The position numbers and the translations under genes were made by a program. A stretch of 64,000 nucleotides of DNA from Vibrio hepatarius. GTDB lineage: Bacteria > Pseudomonadota > Gammaproteobacteria > Enterobacterales > Vibrionaceae. The stretch's first letter is position 1. The number at the start of each line of letters is the position of its first letter. The notes beneath the pieces are model-generated. The model worked only from the letters and a program-made list of their open reading frames with translations, searched no databases and was not told where the DNA came from. This document shows, piece by piece, positions 63,553 to 64,000 of this stretch. Location: the NCBI RefSeq assembly GCF_011806575.1, contig NZ_JAATOO010000006.1:124001-188000 (forward strand). Reading direction: 5' to 3'.

Positions 63553-63894
63553 TATTATTATTCCCTAATGGGCAGCTAGCTCAGTGTAATGGGATAGGTA
63601 AGTTATCGTTTTATATGTTGATGTTAGATTGTAGCCAAACATCGTCCCTAATTATTGAGTTAATAATAAATCACCTACTTTAGCGGGCGAAACGTCAATC
63701 ACTAGTTACTTGCAAATTTTTGAATATAAACTCTAAAATCTCATTTTGGAGACAAAATGATAATTCAAATTGTGATCTTACTATCTGTTCTACTTGTGGT
63801 TTTTCATCGGTACCCATCTCACTAAATGATATAAAATTTATTGCGAGCAGGCATCATGGTAAAAATAGTGGGGTGTCTAGTAGGGTTGAATATT
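63553..63894. other. 342-bp region upstream of the TPR-GGDEF gene
   Basis: AT-rich. Contains a possible 22-codon gene (63757-63825, + strand) and probably the promoter of the GGDEF gene. I see no terminator for the partial gene at the right edge. Confidence 0.5.
63757..63825 (+). CDS. Possible 22-residue membrane peptide
   Basis: ATG at 63757 with GGAG 6 bases upstream opens a short frame encoding MIIQIVILLSVLLVVFHRYP and two more residues, ending in TAA. It is strongly hydrophobic with a basic tail, as in small bacterial membrane peptides. A frame this short can occur by chance, so support is weak. Confidence 0.3.
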   Translation: MIIQIVILLSVLLVVFHRYPSH

Positions 63895-64000
63895 CTATTG
63901 TTCGTCAAATTTACACTGAACAAACTCGTAGCGTGTTTCATCTGTCGCAATACTATTTTTTCTCGATAGTTCAACGATTGAACCTGCTGGGCAGTCAGTT
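63895..64000 (-). CDS. C-terminal end of an unidentified protein
   Basis: Partial gene entering from the right edge. The minus-strand frame ending in TAG at 63895-63897 reads TDCPAGSIVELSRKNSIATD, then ETRYEFVQCKFDEQ. Composition is protein-like and the two cysteines may pair. I do not recognise the family from 34 residues. Confidence 0.5.
   Translation of the reverse strand, partial: TDCPAGSIVELSRKNSIATDETRYEFVQCKFDEQ

Noticed and set aside
1..64000. Search for CRISPR arrays, tRNA genes, insertion sequences, integron attC-like repeats and prophage genes
   Set aside because: No regularly spaced repeats, transposase motifs, cloverleaf structures or phage genes were seen by eye; a tool-based scan could still find small ones.

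Overview
This 64 kb window looks like part of chromosome II of a Vibrio species, probably of the Harveyi clade (V. harveyi, V. campbellii, V. parahaemolyticus or V. alginolyticus type). The reasons are a V. cholerae-type vas order in the type VI secretion cluster, a thermostable-hemolysin-family gene, a Vie-like cyclic-di-GMP system, and a tal-tkt pair beside a PTS cluster. Genus is an inference from gene content; no rRNA or other marker is present. I see no tRNA, rRNA, CRISPR array, insertion sequence or prophage.

Region 1 (1-11977, + strand) is the distal half of a T6SS operon: the tail of tssK, then tssL, clpV/tssH, the sigma-54 activator vasH, vasI, tssA/vasJ, tssM/vasK and vasL. Genes are packed or overlapping. 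No hcp or vgrG follows. Region 2 (12295-21288) is a phosphorelay and c-di-GMP island: a VieS-like hybrid kinase with two periplasmic solute-binding domains, a REC-EAL regulator, a REC-LuxR regulator and a membrane diguanylate cyclase. Facing them are a free-standing Hpt protein and a VieB-like REC-TPR protein whose end is disrupted at an A8 tract.

Region 3 (21621-25264) has small accessory genes (VOC protein, secreted hypothetical, DUF2975 membrane protein with an XRE regulator) and a PAS-GGDEF protein. Region 4 (25342-33428, - strand) is the most unusual part. One tight seven-gene operon encodes a thermostable-hemolysin-family protein (possibly an acyltransferase-like fold), an acyl-adenylating ligase, a heme-oxygenase-like diiron protein, an SDR, a periplasmic TPR protein and an OmpR-type two-component pair, followed by the lipid A phosphoethanolamine transferase eptA. 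It reads as an undescribed acyl or small-molecule pathway with its own regulators.

Region 5 (33631-43541) is a carboxylate-use island. A TRAP transporter operon is divergent from a Cache-domain kinase, a NarL-type regulator and a LysR regulator, followed by a CoA-transferase, a beta-ketoacyl reductase and a thiolase. Together they suggest uptake and CoA-dependent breakdown of a short keto or hydroxy acid. Region 6 (43568-45835) has a LysE exporter and a PhoD-type phosphatase.

Region 7 (46360-56578) is a sugar-alcohol or ketose PTS operon (IIA, IICB, SorE-like dehydrogenase, MltR-like regulator, P-loop sugar kinase, PHP phosphatase) with a good CRP site upstream, then transketolase and transaldolase, divergent from a SorC-family regulator with repeated GAGCAAATGTT elements. 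Region 8 (56640-64000) has an AlaX editing protein, a GH18 chitinase, a LysE/AraC pair, a sulfurtransferase, a TPR-GGDEF protein with an insertion inside its GGDEF domain, and the tail of an unidentified gene at the window edge.
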